Shown: piece after piece, positions 11,532 through 22,070 of the stretch
How positions within the stretch are numbered: the stretch's first letter is position 1
Layout: each line of letters begins with the position of its first letter
The notes under the pieces: model-generated
Database searches by the model: none
The model's input: the letters and a program-made list of their open reading frames with translations, nothing else
Told to the model about the DNA's origin: nothing
Program-made: the position numbers and the translations under genes
From: Mycocentrospora acerina
Lineage: Eukaryota; Ascomycota; Dothideomycetes; Pleosporales
Assembly (NCBI GenBank): GCA_022701365.1
Contig: JAKUHH010000040.1
Location: forward strand, 1 to 64,000
Length of the DNA: 64,000 bases
Direction of reading: 5' to 3'

Positions 11532-12021
11532 ATTTTGAACTGGTTGATTGGCGCCAGGCAAACATGATTTCTATTCCCACGATTCTGCATTCAGACATGA
11601 GACTGTCGTTGTATTGCTGTGTTTCTCTGGCATTTTGGTCAATTGTCCATGTAGTTACATGATGTCATAGAATTTATTTTCCAAAATGGTACATCATACC
11701 CCCAATTCGATCTCAGTGCTTGCCCCTTCGAGTAGAATCATGACATTCCAAATACCTACATTGAAAAGCATTACCGTATTGATGTTGAGTCGCGGAATGA
11801 TGCCGTGAGTAATCTGCCCACGACTGATTGGCCACTCGGAAGATGCACTTTCCGATGACTCCACTTTGGATTTCAAGCTGCTTGGTCAGTGACGACAAAG
11901 CATCACAGCCTTAGCAACCATGGCTCACCATGGCCGTTTCTTATTTGAACAGCTCGAGTTTGCTCTCCGAATATTCTCGAATTCATTCCTGTGTTCGATA
12001 TAAGAATCTGCTCTTTGATCG
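11532..12021. other. Intergenic between CorA-like gene and pirin
   Basis: It holds the 3' region of the CorA-like gene and the promoter of the pirin gene. I see no further gene or repeat. Confidence 0.5.
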
Positions 12022-13131
12022 ATGAAAACATTCACCTCTATCTTCTTTGCCATCATCGCAATCACAATCGCAGTCTACAACAATAACTTTATGCTTGGTC
12101 GCATCGCACAGCTATCGAAACATTTCACCCCATCGACGACCAAAATCTTCAATACTACCAGAGACATGTCGACAAACGGAATGTTTCGTGGTCTGCCAGT
12201 TATACCCGCCGAACCATTGACCACATCTACCCCACGTAAAATCGCCAAGTCGTTCCTCGCGATCGAACAGTCAGAAGGTGCAGGCGCAAGAGTGCGCAGA
12301 TCAGTTGGCACGCCCAAGCTGCGCAACTTCTCGCCATTCCTGATGCTAGATCACTTCGCCATTCCACCGGGCGCCGGTTTCCCCGATCACCCTCACCGCG
12401 GCCAGGAAACCATCACATACCTCCTCTCTGGAGCCGTTGATCATGAAGACTTTGCTGGTAATAAGGGCACAATCGAGGCAGGAGACCTACAATTCATGAC
12501 TGCCGGTCGTGGCATCGTACATGCTGAAATGCCGCGCCAGAATGAGGATGGCTCGCCCAATGTAGGTATGCAGCTCTGGGTAGATTTGCCGAAGGAGCTC
12601 AAGTCATGTGAACCACGCTACCGAGACCTGCGCGCCAAGGAAATACCAGAGGCGACCGCAGACGACGGCAAGGTTCACGTCAAAATCATCAGCGGGAAGG
12701 CATATGACACAGAGAGTCTAAAGGAGCTCGCATACACACCAGTATGGCTGCTCGACTTTACTGTCCAGCCTGGTGGCAAGGTCAAACAGTCACTCCCAAA
12801 GGGATGGAACGCTTTCGCCTACCTGTTAAACGGAACTACAGTCTTCTCTTCAGACGGCGTATCGCGACCCATTGAACAGTACCACAACGTCGTATTCGAC
12901 TCCGAAGGCGATAGCATCGAGGCATCTGTAGAAGAAGGCGCTAAGAAGGAGTCAAGATTCATACTGGTTGCCGGTATGCCTCTGGATCAGCCCATTGTAC
13001 AATACGGCCCCTTTGTGGTGACCAGTAGGGACGAAGTCATGCAGGCTATGCGTGACTACCAAACATTTTCAAATGGGTTCGAGAGAGCGAACAACTGGGA
13101 AAGTGAAATCGGGAAGAGCATGGCGCATTAA
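12022..13131 (+). CDS. Pirin family cupin protein with N-terminal extension
   Basis: A single-exon gene of 369 residues. Pirins are bicupin, Fe-binding proteins; members act as transcriptional cofactors or quercetin dioxygenases. The N-cupin carries the expected metal ligands in DHPHRGQE (His123, His125) and GRGIVHAEMP (His167, Glu169), all intact. The C-cupin follows at about residues 230-350. Compared with a 290-residue core pirin, there is a 50-residue extension beginning MKTFTSIFFAIIAITIAV, which reads as a signal anchor or import sequence. An internal Met at 12166 (MSTNGMFRGLPV) would give the core form. Two start sites could give two locations; which one is used is unknown. Confidence 0.92.
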   Translation: MKTFTSIFFAIIAITIAVYNNNFMLGRIAQLSKHFTPSTTKIFNTTRDMSTNGMFRGLPVIPAEPLTTSTPRKIAKSFLAIEQSEGAGARVRRSVGTPKLRNFSPFLMLDHFAIPPGAGFPDHPHRGQETITYLLSGAVDHEDFAGNKGTIEAGDLQFMTAGRGIVHAEMPRQNEDGSPNVGMQLWVDLPKELKSCEPRYRDLRAKEIPEATADDGKVHVKIISGKAYDTESLKELAYTPVWLLDFTVQPGGKVKQSLPKGWNAFAYLLNGTTVFSSDGVSRPIEQYHNVVFDSEGDSIEASVEEGAKKESRFILVAGMPLDQPIVQYGPFVVTSRDEVMQAMRDYQTFSNGFERANNWESEIGKSMAH

Positions 13132-13575
13132 GAAATAGTGTGGGTACGAAGAAATTCCTGTTGAATTATGAATGTATATTATCTTGGTGCTTATCCTGTT
13201 AATTTCTTGGTAGCAATCTCATAAAATTGGTCAGATTTTTTTCAGTAAATACAATGTTCTCGCAACTTCAGATTGAAGTCGTTTCGATAAATTGAGCTGA
13301 TATAAAGCAAGCAGTCGATCCTGCATTCTTGTGGTACAGGCAACAGCAAGTCTCTGGCCATTTCTCTACATTTCGCATGGAAGCATCACATCATGATGGT
13401 GACTTCCTTGACATGTTACCCATAAAATACGTTTGTGTCGCTTTGGCCATCTAGTTTAGTACACCAATTCTACTTGATACACCTCGTTATCCTAAATATC
13501 ATCTTCATTCAACAACATATTTTTTTCGCTGTTAACAATCGCTACTTATTCGTCCATTCTGATACTGTTACCGAG
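13132..13575. other. Intergenic, pirin 3' end to APH-like gene
   Basis: AT-rich, with TTTTTTTC tracts near 13229-13241. An in-frame extension from 13435 exists for the next gene, but it encodes a hydrophobic stretch that looks like translated leader sequence. I see no other gene. Confidence 0.4.
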
Positions 13576-14991
13576 ATGGAACCATACAAAGATAACGAGG
13601 CTGCAATGGACACCATGAGTTCTCAGATCGAGGTCGAGAACCCTTTAATGGAAGAGAGCGAAAGCACCAGTGGAGAGGCTAATTTTGAGGGCCAGGATGA
13701 TTCCTACGAATCCATATCTGTCACTTCGACGGAGCGATATGTCGGTCAAATACCTTTCGAGGCACTGAAAGAAAAGGTTTACGATCTATGCCTCCTGATA
13801 TTTGCAGACCGAAAACACGGCGGCCTTCGCATAGATCGTATTGAGGGCGGATCCTCTAATCGTATCGTCGGGGTCACTGTTCTTCCTTCAAAAATTGTCA
13901 GAAGTGTTGGTTCAGGTGCTGTCACAAAAGAACAAGCCTACGTCGTGCGAATACAACGCTACGTTCCCACTCATGATGAGATGGAATACGACATTGCTGC
14001 ACTTGAGTTCGCTACAGCATATGTTAAACTCCCTATTCCTGAGTTACACAATCTGGAGTTATCCGCAGATAACCCTCTCGATCGACCGTACTCGATTCAA
14101 TCCAGGCTGCCAGGGCAAAATGCGCAATCAGTTTTCAATGACTTGAATCTCGATCAGCGAAAATCCTTCTTGCGACAAGTTATGGAAGTCCACACAAAGA
14201 TCCGTGCTATCACCAGTAACTGTGCCGGTAACATCAACCGCACCTCTGTTAGTAATCCTTCGAAACTGACCAGTTTTAAAATTCCACCGATTAATCACGA
14301 TCTGTCAACCTTATCGAGAATCCTAGCAAGGTCGCCTCAGACAACTTATGAGTGGATCATTCAAACTTGCTCTCGTTGGAGCACTTTCATGAGAGAGGAT
14401 ATCCTTGGAACAGAGACGGTGTGGATACGGTTCCAGAAAATCGCTGGTCATCTACGGGAACTCGGCTTTCTGCCCGATACCGATATATTTCATCTGTGTC
14501 ACCGTGATCTCATGCCTCGCAATCTCCTTATCAATATTTGCAACGAAAGTACAGTCGAAATTACGGGAGTGCTTGACTGGGACGCTGAGTACGTTGGCTT
14601 CTATCCCAAGTTCGTGGCCTTCCGTGCGCCATCCTGGATGTGGATCCGTAACCCCAGACAAGCCCGCAATGAGAACATTTCAAGACTCATACCAAGCGAA
14701 CCTTGCTTTAATTCAATTAAGAACTTATTTGATAGCACAGCAGGAGAGGAGTGGTTGCATTATGCATACTCCCCGGAGTACGTGATTGCACGGCGGATGT
14801 TCAAGATTCTTCGGAGTGGTGTGTGTGAGCCTACACAGTTTGAAGAAGCGTACAACATCATCAGAGACTGGAACATCTTGCATCCTGAAGTCAAAGTACC
14901 AAATATGGAGCTTACTCCTGATATTTCTCAGGGTGAATCGGAGCCTGGCGAAAATTATGAAAGTGATGAATGTGGGAGCAGCGACAGCTAG
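13576..14991 (+). CDS. Aminoglycoside phosphotransferase (APH)-like kinase
   Basis: An intronless gene of about 471 residues if translation starts at 13576 (MEPYKDNEAAMDT); the frame stays open upstream to 13435. It has the APH/choline-kinase fold. A nucleotide loop lies around GGSSNRIVGVTV, the catalytic loop is LCHRDLMPRNLL (His-x-Asp-x4-Asn) and the metal-binding segment is GVLDWDAEYVG, so all key residues are present. The acidic N- and C-terminal tails look disordered. Fungal APH-like proteins form large lineage-specific groups of unknown substrate, so antibiotic resistance should not be assumed. A decayed relative lies on the other strand at 19.99-21.3 kb. Confidence 0.85.
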   Translation: MEPYKDNEAAMDTMSSQIEVENPLMEESESTSGEANFEGQDDSYESISVTSTERYVGQIPFEALKEKVYDLCLLIFADRKHGGLRIDRIEGGSSNRIVGVTVLPSKIVRSVGSGAVTKEQAYVVRIQRYVPTHDEMEYDIAALEFATAYVKLPIPELHNLELSADNPLDRPYSIQSRLPGQNAQSVFNDLNLDQRKSFLRQVMEVHTKIRAITSNCAGNINRTSVSNPSKLTSFKIPPINHDLSTLSRILARSPQTTYEWIIQTCSRWSTFMREDILGTETVWIRFQKIAGHLRELGFLPDTDIFHLCHRDLMPRNLLINICNESTVEITGVLDWDAEYVGFYPKFVAFRAPSWMWIRNPRQARNENISRLIPSEPCFNSIKNLFDSTAGEEWLHYAYSPEYVIARRMFKILRSGVCEPTQFEEAYNIIRDWNILHPEVKVPNMELTPDISQGESEPGENYESDECGSSDS

Positions 14992-15244
14992 GTTGGGAAA
15001 ATAAATCTTGGCATTGGTACTTTATTGTATTCTCACCAACAAAACATTCTTGAATTAGTCTGTCAATGTGCTTCTATTTGTATTCTTGTTTCGAACTCCT
15101 TTCTAAGGTTTCACTTTCACGCGACAGTTCTGCGATATGTAGTAGAGATACTAGGCTTCAATCATACAGTCTGATATTTTGACTCTGTTCATTTCTTGAG
15201 ACATATATTTGTGATCGCAACCTCCATGTCATTGACGATAAGAC
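14992..15244. other. Short convergent intergenic
   Basis: The 3' regions of the APH-like and F-box genes meet here. Nothing else is visible. Confidence 0.5.
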
Positions 15245-16363
15245 TTATGAGTGTACTCCCCCCATGATTTGATGTACTGGCCCAGCAAGTCTTCTCTCGA
15301 TGTCATCCCAACTCGACATTCCTCTCTTTTCTTGGTTCCACAGCGTGCCCTCAACCCCGTGAGTCCATATCCAAGTATCGCATAACGCAAGGTCTTCCTC
15401 GTCACCATAAAAGCTGGTCGGTACATCAATTTCCCATATCCTCACTTTGTCGTCATCTTTCCAAGCCCGAGTTCCAAGAGGTGTTCGATGGTTCGAATTG
15501 ACATCTACTAGTGTAACATCCAGGCTGTGTCCCTTGTAAGATGAAAACAAGCGATCAATGTCTGTCGAGTGAAGTTCGGGAGGCCGCAAGAAGAGTAGAG
15601 AGTGTAACGAAGAGATTGAGAAGCAAAACTCCAATGGCCCGTCGCCTCTCATGTCCTGCGTCGTGATGGCGAGACGCTTCAGATTGGGCGGTGGATGTGG
15701 AAAATAATCTGTAACATCAAAACTAACGATGAGCTCTTCCAAACAAGGCATATGTAGGAATATGTTTCCCCTAATAGTTTGTGGTCTGATATGCTCGACT
15801 TCCCTTGCTGTTGCATGTACTGGCTGTAGATTCAGAGCCAATCTCGTGAGCATTGGGCCTATGGTACTGAATAGATTGACTATCTGCGACAGTCGAACCG
15901 TAGGCGTCTTATACATTTCCTTGCCTGAACTCAACGGTGAGATGAAGGCAGATTTGATATTTCGCAGCGTATCTGTAAGTCGCTCAATACTAGAGTTGGT
16001 TTGGTCGTGTCTCGGCACTTGAGGATTATACCCAACACTGAGACTCAATGTCCTTTGCAATCGAGTATAACTAGTACAGTTGCCCAAATACAGGCAGTTC
16101 GCGTAGAGATATTTTGATGCGGCAGGATATGTGTTACGTGACACAAGAGTCAGCGCATGCAGAGCTCTTGTGACGGGGTGAGATGGCGGATGAGCGATTG
16201 GTTGCTGGCCGTTGCGGGTTCCAATGAGCTGATCAAGAATATTGAGAAACAGCTCGAGGGGTAGTATTGAGAATGCCTTTTGCACCCGTACATCAATAGA
16301 TGGTTGCATCATGTTGTTCCTGTCGCATAGCAAAAGTGATTGGGCTGAGAAGAGAGGATCCAT
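15245..16363 (-). CDS. F-box domain protein
   Basis: A single exon of 372 residues. The N-terminus has an F-box core, ILPLELFLNILDQL, near residues 33-46, followed by a helical second half with LVSRNTYPAASKYLY. The rest alternates Leu-rich strands and helices (for example LEELIVSF, NLKRLAIT, LHSLLFLRPPEL), resembling a degenerate leucine-rich substrate-binding region. F-box proteins connect substrates to SCF ubiquitin ligases through Skp1. Such genes are numerous and fast-evolving in filamentous fungi, so no substrate can be suggested. The Met at 16309 (MMQPSID) is an alternative start. Confidence 0.75.
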   Translation of the reverse strand: MDPLFSAQSLLLCDRNNMMQPSIDVRVQKAFSILPLELFLNILDQLIGTRNGQQPIAHPPSHPVTRALHALTLVSRNTYPAASKYLYANCLYLGNCTSYTRLQRTLSLSVGYNPQVPRHDQTNSSIERLTDTLRNIKSAFISPLSSGKEMYKTPTVRLSQIVNLFSTIGPMLTRLALNLQPVHATAREVEHIRPQTIRGNIFLHMPCLEELIVSFDVTDYFPHPPPNLKRLAITTQDMRGDGPLEFCFSISSLHSLLFLRPPELHSTDIDRLFSSYKGHSLDVTLVDVNSNHRTPLGTRAWKDDDKVRIWEIDVPTSFYGDEEDLALCDTWIWTHGVEGTLWNQEKRGMSSWDDIERRLAGPVHQIMGGVHS

Positions 16364-17011
16364 GATCTCGCTTATGTCATCTTCTAGTACACTCCTCTGG
16401 TCTCGTTCTCTTTCACTCTAATCAATTTACAATATACATCTATTGGATATTTCCCACCCTACTTAGGTTTAATTAATTTTGAGAGATTTCAAATTTATCC
16501 CCGTTGCTCAAATACATCTGGTTAAGCTGCAGTTTTTTCGAATAAAGCAGACAACACTATTTTTATCCCTAAAGTTTGTTATTATTTGCTGCCAATAGTG
16601 CGTTGTTTGAGTATTCTGGGCAAAAGGGGGGGTTTTTTTTCGCAAGGTAGTATCTTAATGCCTTAAGGTTGGCTTGCTCTGCCATTCGTTGTATTGTGTG
16701 TGCCTTTAAGCCAGATACTACGGCTTTCTTATCTGAATCTACAGCTTACCAACGCACGAAAGAAATTCTGCAGTAACTGCCTCAAAATTTCAACTGAATG
16801 ATATGACCAGACACTATCAGAGGTCTTCCATGATACGTTGCTGTCGTTCTTCGATTCATACTTCGTCAAGCCTATTTGGGCATTTTTATGGGGCTCCAAG
16901 AGAATGTTTTAGACAAAATTGTAGGCATCAAATCCACAACACCGATTCAATTCAATGCTTGCCTTATTTTCTTACTGCGTCTTAAAGATTGCGGAATACT
17001 GGCTTCTCAAC
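16364..17011. other. Intergenic, AT-rich
   Basis: I see no gene. A G(7)T(8) homopolymer pair sits near 16625-16640. Short open frames at 16803-17011 are the antisense or downstream side of the rhodopsin-domain gene. Confidence 0.4.
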
Positions 17012-18480
17012 TCATACCCACTTCATTCCACGACTGCCATGGTTTGCTTCTTCTTCCACAGGATAGCCTATGTTCTCTTTGGCAATCCGATTGATTTTAG
17101 TTCCACTTTCCAAAATGTGCTCCTCGCTTTCCGAGCGTCGCAGCCGAGTAGATAGAGCCGGGGCCTTTGTCGCGTTTGTGTTTTTTGACTCTTGCAAAAC
17201 CACCCATTCCTCGGTCCTTCCATCGTGTCGCGAACTGGTCCCAGTCCACGACTTGCCATTGTCTGTTGAATTACGAACCGGCTCTGATCGTTTGCCAAGA
17301 TTCAGGGCGCGCCGAAACAAAGGGCGGAGAGTAGCGATGCAGCCAACAACTACACCGACGCCATTTTCAGCGTACCCCCAAATGATGACATCAGAGATGC
17401 CAACTGTGAACCAAAATTTAGCAAAGAACGAAACCAGACCCTTGTTGGGGCGAAATCATCAATTTGGCTTGGTTTGGGCCTTCAGCTGGGTAAACATACA
17501 AAGATAATCGGTTGGGTCGGTCAGATTGACAGTATAGATGAGACGAATACAAGCAGACAAACTCGCCCTGTGAGCTGTGTTAGTATCCATTGCATAGAGT
17601 AATGCCCGTAGGGTTACTTACAAGGCACCAAGACTAAGGATAAAACCTACTGAAATCTTGGCATTACGATTGAGCTCTATGTTCCAGAGGAGCGGAATTG
17701 GCCTGTATGGTTAACAATAGAGATTTAAAAAAGGGCTCTTGTCTGGAAAAGCTTACAAGATGGCGCAGAACCAGTCAGTTGCAATGTTAACAGCCGTTGT
17801 AGCGTAATAGATGTCTGCAAGTGTTTTGGCAGGAAGGCATTTGCCGCCTGGTATGGAAGTATCCCACGCAAATCTTAACAGATATGATCAGATGAGGCAA
17901 GACTATAGAGGAAAATACACTTACTGCACGGGCGAGCAGAAAAAAATGATGTAAAACAGTGCAATGAGGTTCATGGTGATGAACGTAGCGGACACCAAGT
18001 ACAAACTATATATGTAACGTTTCTTCCCTTCAGCAATGCGCATTAACGCAAACGATATACTCATCTTGATGGGGATAATGGCGGAACAATAGAACACCTC
18101 AAAGAAGAAGAAGAACTGCTCAAGTCAGATTTGTTTTGGGGTGCATAGCGTGAAGCTATTATCTTCACCTACCATGAGACCTTCAGTTGTTTCTTTTTTA
18201 GACAACCTTGACTCATGCACTCCGATTCCCTTGAAAGAGCCCCCAAGGCATGATATGGTTAATGCAGTAAATGGAATCTACACTATTGTTAGGCTTGAAT
18301 GATTATCTCATTTCCATTTTTGCTGCTCACTGTGGCAACAGTCATACACCAATCGTCCAAGCCCCAGGCATTGTTCGAAAGCCTTGTATAAACGCGGAGT
18401 CCAAATAGGGTGTACGCGAACACTGCCAAGAGGATGACAGTTGCAGCGAGTTCAGGCGCATTATCACCAAAGTAGGTCAT
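17012..18480 (-). CDS. Rhodopsin-domain (PTH11/SAT20-type) integral membrane protein
   Basis: Seven exons assembled by frame and splice signals: 18480-18331, 18277-18173, 18115-17925, 17873-17757, 17702-17622, 17567-17500 and 17403-17012. Introns are 53, 57, 51, 54, 54 and 96 bp, giving about 367 residues. The protein has seven likely membrane helices with the fungal rhodopsin-domain hallmarks: LRVYTRLSNNAWGLDDW after helix 1, the loop WDTSIPGGKC, DWFCAILPIPLLW and a GCIATLRPLFRR exit. A polar, basic C-terminal tail of about 100 residues follows. This family includes PTH11-like receptors and many uncharacterised proteins. No CFEM domain is attached. A sensing role at the plasma membrane is plausible; the ligand is unknown. 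Confidence 0.88.
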
Positions 18481-19989
18481 TTGAGGATTGTGGCTGAATG
18501 CGATTCAAATATTTAGGATTGCGGTAAGGTAATGATAATTGTGATTTTGGAGTGGTAAGGAAAGCCGCGGACTAGAAGTGAAGGCAAAATAAGCACACAG
18601 CGAAGGAAAAGCATTGAATGCATGCTCCAGCTGAGGAGCCGGAGCGATACGAGCAAAATTAAGTGCCTTCTTTGTCTTGTCCACGGTCGATCCTGAAGCT
18701 AGCCTCAAGAGGACGTATTGGCGACCATCGACGCTGCGCAGATTTCATCCACTTGAATAGTTTGGGAGGCTTAACCAAGAAATATCGACACCCCATCGTC
18801 TTTCACTCGTGGCCAGGGTTCTGACAAAGCAGTCACTCGCATATCAGAAGGCGCGTAACAGGTCTCCACAGAGGTCATACGATCTACATATACGGAACGC
18901 TAATAAAGGGTCCAGAACTGAGCGCCTTCGCCGCCTGCATTACGCAGGTACCTAGTGGCGCGGTAGCAGACGTCCCGCTGTCGATTTAAGTTGGGGAAGC
19001 GCTCAGAGGGGTTGAGAACCTATCTGGCGGAGTCCAATTATCGTTTTGCTAAAGTCGTCTGCTAAAATCAACAAAGCAGCAGGAACTACAAAAGTTCCCA
19101 TCTGTTCATCGGATCCTCGTGCGTTGTTCCAATGCACATATCATCTAAGATCGGCTTGAATATTTCGAACCCTCTTTGAGAGGCTTCCCACACAAACGTT
19201 ATTCATGTGACAAGCGTCTGGTTGTATGCAGTCAGGTCACGGCTGATCATTCTATGCACCCGAACAGCTGGAAGAAGTCTAATAACTTAGAAGACAGTGA
19301 TTCCTCGCTTCGTTACCATCTAAGGCAACGGCACTAATTTGTTGTCAAAAGTATAATTGAATCCATTGTCTAGTAATAAGGTTTTGATCACAAGGTCGGA
19401 TAGAATTTCGGTACAATGAATGCGACAAGCCTACTAGACCACCAAAAAACATTGGATATCTTCGAAATTTCACGACTGTTAAAAACTGTAATTAAAACTG
19501 CCCATTATGGACGTGTTACTCATTTCTTCCTCAACATCCAACCTTGAGAGGTCTGCTGGCATTTTGGCCTAGAGAATTCCAAATTTCCTTTTTGGACAAA
19601 GTTGGTGTATGTTCCTGAAAACGTCCATTTGATTCCAAGCCAGAATGTTGTGACGATAGGGTGGGTAAGTAAGAAGACTAAATAACTCTTCGATACGAAG
19701 CTCTTTAGAGTCTGCAAAGCGATGCTTCCGTTACGATGTCTCTGACAGTGGAATGGCGTACTTATAGCTTTCTATAATGAAGTCAGAGAAGATTTCGGTT
19801 ATTACCAATAGATAAAGATCGTTAATAACTAAGATGATTGGTCCCTTACACTTTAGTTTTCAGTTTTTACATCAGCATCAATATGATCGAGTTTTGACTT
19901 CTAAGCCGGACAAGAAATCAAACCTTTAGGCGTCAAAGATTTACTTCCAGCACTTACTTCAATCAAATCTCAGAAATACCTTAGAGACC
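18481..19989. other. Gene-poor stretch upstream of rhodopsin-domain gene
   Basis: AT-rich, with stops in all frames and no complete gene. A minus-strand open piece at 19717-19520 encodes a hydrophobic string (SYLVFLLTHPIVTTFWLGI) of the kind seen in membrane proteins. Without extension or conserved motifs I treat it as a possible relic only. Confidence 0.35.
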
Positions 19990-21310
19990 AGAGGATCAAG
20001 ACACCACGCCTTTAGCATTTTTCTCAAAATCCTCAGGGTGCAGCTGAATCCAACCACAAATTACAGTCGCCGCCTTTTCTAGATTCTGCGTCGAATCCTG
20101 CCCCTTGCATAGAATTGTGAACATTCGCCTCACTAGCTCAGTCTCAGGCGCAAAGGCTAACATTCTGTAATTTTTTGATGCGTAGCTCACAAAAAGACCT
20201 TCAGTTCCAACTCTTCTTCAACGATAGGTTCCATATTCGCGTTGTCTTCGTCTTGGAGATGCGTAGAAGGCCTCCTGACTAGTGTCCAGATCCAAAACGG
20301 GGCATGATAGGCCACAAATTCTGGAACCATGGCGGCAGTGTCCCAGTCAAGCATGCCGGTGATTTCTACATGAGAATCACTTTACACTTCTGCAAGTAGG
20401 TTGTACGCCACAAGGTCGTCATGGACAATGACACAACCTCCATCAAGGAATCAGCGGGTGTGTAAAGCGTTGGAAGTATCGATGAAGCGACCCAAAATTT
20501 CTTCATAAACTAAATCATCGTCTTAATAGAATTCTCTCCATTGTTCACGTGAATGCAGAAGAATCTCTAGAGGATCTTACAGTCTCCCTCTTCCGCACAT
20601 CATCCGGAATAATTGGTGGGTAGCCGCTTTACCAGACCCTGTTGAAGCATCCCTCAATGTATCCTTGAGAGAAGCAATATTTGGCACAAGAGTAGCCAGA
20701 CGCCTAACAACGGACTTTTTCTGCTCGAAGTTCAGAACCATGTCTCATATGTACGCGAGGCTTTGATCTGGGAGCCTCTGGAGAATCATGTATGGTTTTT
20801 CGAGCACATTATCACATGTTGCGTCATAGTGGAAGACTTCAGGGAGGGGAAGTGAGAGTCGGGTCCGGAGGCTTTCTAAAACTGCAATATCTTCGTAGAG
20901 GGTTGGGTTGTATTGGCGTGGAATCCGCACAAATACGGCTGTGTTGCCTCTAGTGATACTTTGCCTGGTATCTGAAAGACACCTGATTTGAGCAATTCAA
21001 GGTAGTACTTCTTCGGCTTGGTGCGATGAACAGTTACCCCTACGACGCGGTTAAAGCTCTCTCCACGCAAAATTTCCATATGATGATTATAAAAGGGTAC
21101 ATTAAAAGTAAGAGCGGGCAGTTTGGCAACTTTGTGCTTGAAGGTCTCGAAGGATTCGTGGGCATCACAGATAGTGGACGATGAGGAGTAAGATCATTTT
21201 CATCGACGCCGATGCCGCGTTGTGTATCAAGGCAGTATTGAAGCTGCTCTTCTTCTTCTTCTTCTTCTTCTTCTTCTTCTTCTTCTTCTTCTTCTTCTTC
21301 TTCTGTGAAG
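19990..21310 (-). pseudogene. Decayed APH-like kinase copy
   Basis: Reading the minus strand recovers, in order, pieces that match the intact kinase at 13.6-15.0 kb. These are a glutamate-rich start made by a GAA repeat, a helix (ESFETFKHKVAKLPALTFN) and the nucleotide loop GESFNRVVGVTV. They continue with VRIPRQYNPTLYEDIAVLES-like sequence, the catalytic segment VIVHDDLVAYNLLAEV, the metal loop HVEITGMLDWD with FVAYHAPFWIW, and a C-terminal helix (VRRMFTILCKGQDST). The reading is broken by several frameshifts and in-frame stops. For example, TGA and TAA flank the catalytic segment near 20450 and 20383. The C-to-T-type stops would fit repeat-induced point mutation, but this is unquantified. 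Not expected to make an active kinase. Confidence 0.8.
21247..21303. repeat. (CTT)n / (GAA)n trinucleotide microsatellite
   Basis: About 19 uninterrupted CTT units on the plus strand, GAA on the minus. Read on the minus strand in the frame of the decayed kinase they encode a glutamate run at its N-terminus. Confidence 0.95.
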
Positions 21311-22070
21311 AGAACTCTCTCCTATTGTTCATTACCCATGATAGCATTAAGATTTGACTAATCAGCGTGAGCAGTATTTACACACAAGCCCAAGTGTGTA
21401 TTCATGTTTAATCCACAAGGCGTTGAGAGCATCATGCGCATCCCGATTTTCAGAAAAGTGATAATGGTTTTCGGTAATTAGGGGTTTGGGCGACTGGTCA
21501 TAGATATAGGGCCTGCTCGAATAAATCCTTTCGTCCTTCATAAAGACATGGTTCAACATGCAGTACTGGTAAACCTAGATCGGAAATTCGTTCAAGACAT
21601 CAGAATCGAGCTCGAAACCTTGGTCCAATCGATAGTGCAGATTTGACAACAAGTTTACCCAAAACAACATCTTTCGGGCTTCGCTCAAGATGAACACACA
21701 TGCCAGACCTCATTTAAAGAGAACAAGTAGCTAAAATGACTTAACAGAAACAAGTGTTGAGTGCACAACGGTTGCATTATAGTAAATTTTGTGTACGACG
21801 AAACACTTGTCTAAAACCAAGATAATCGCCAACAGGGTGCACGAAGCCGAGCCCACAAATCCAACCCATATCTGTTATAATCTGATGACCAAACCCGCGC
21901 CAACACCTTCGTGACATGCCAAATCCCACGCTATGGAACTCAGAAGAAGAGACGCCTGCAAAAGAAGAAAATACGCCTGTCCAATTTGTGTTCGCTCGCT
22001 CCAGACTGTGCTTCCATGCGCTCAAAATGTTAAAGCAAGGCCGTGTATTACTTGACCGTCCTCTATGCCC
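21311..22070. other. Intergenic
   Basis: No gene was recognised. Short minus-strand open frames at 21362-21559 and 21777-22025 have no family features. This is the 3' side of the Atg8-motif protein gene. Confidence 0.4.

Noticed and set aside
13576..14991. Antibiotic-resistance gene
   Set aside because: The APH fold is shared with a large group of fungal kinases of unknown substrate; the fold alone does not show resistance.
21165..21347. A lysine-run open frame on the minus strand
   Set aside because: It is the GAA microsatellite read in the AAG frame; the glutamate frame fits the relic kinase.
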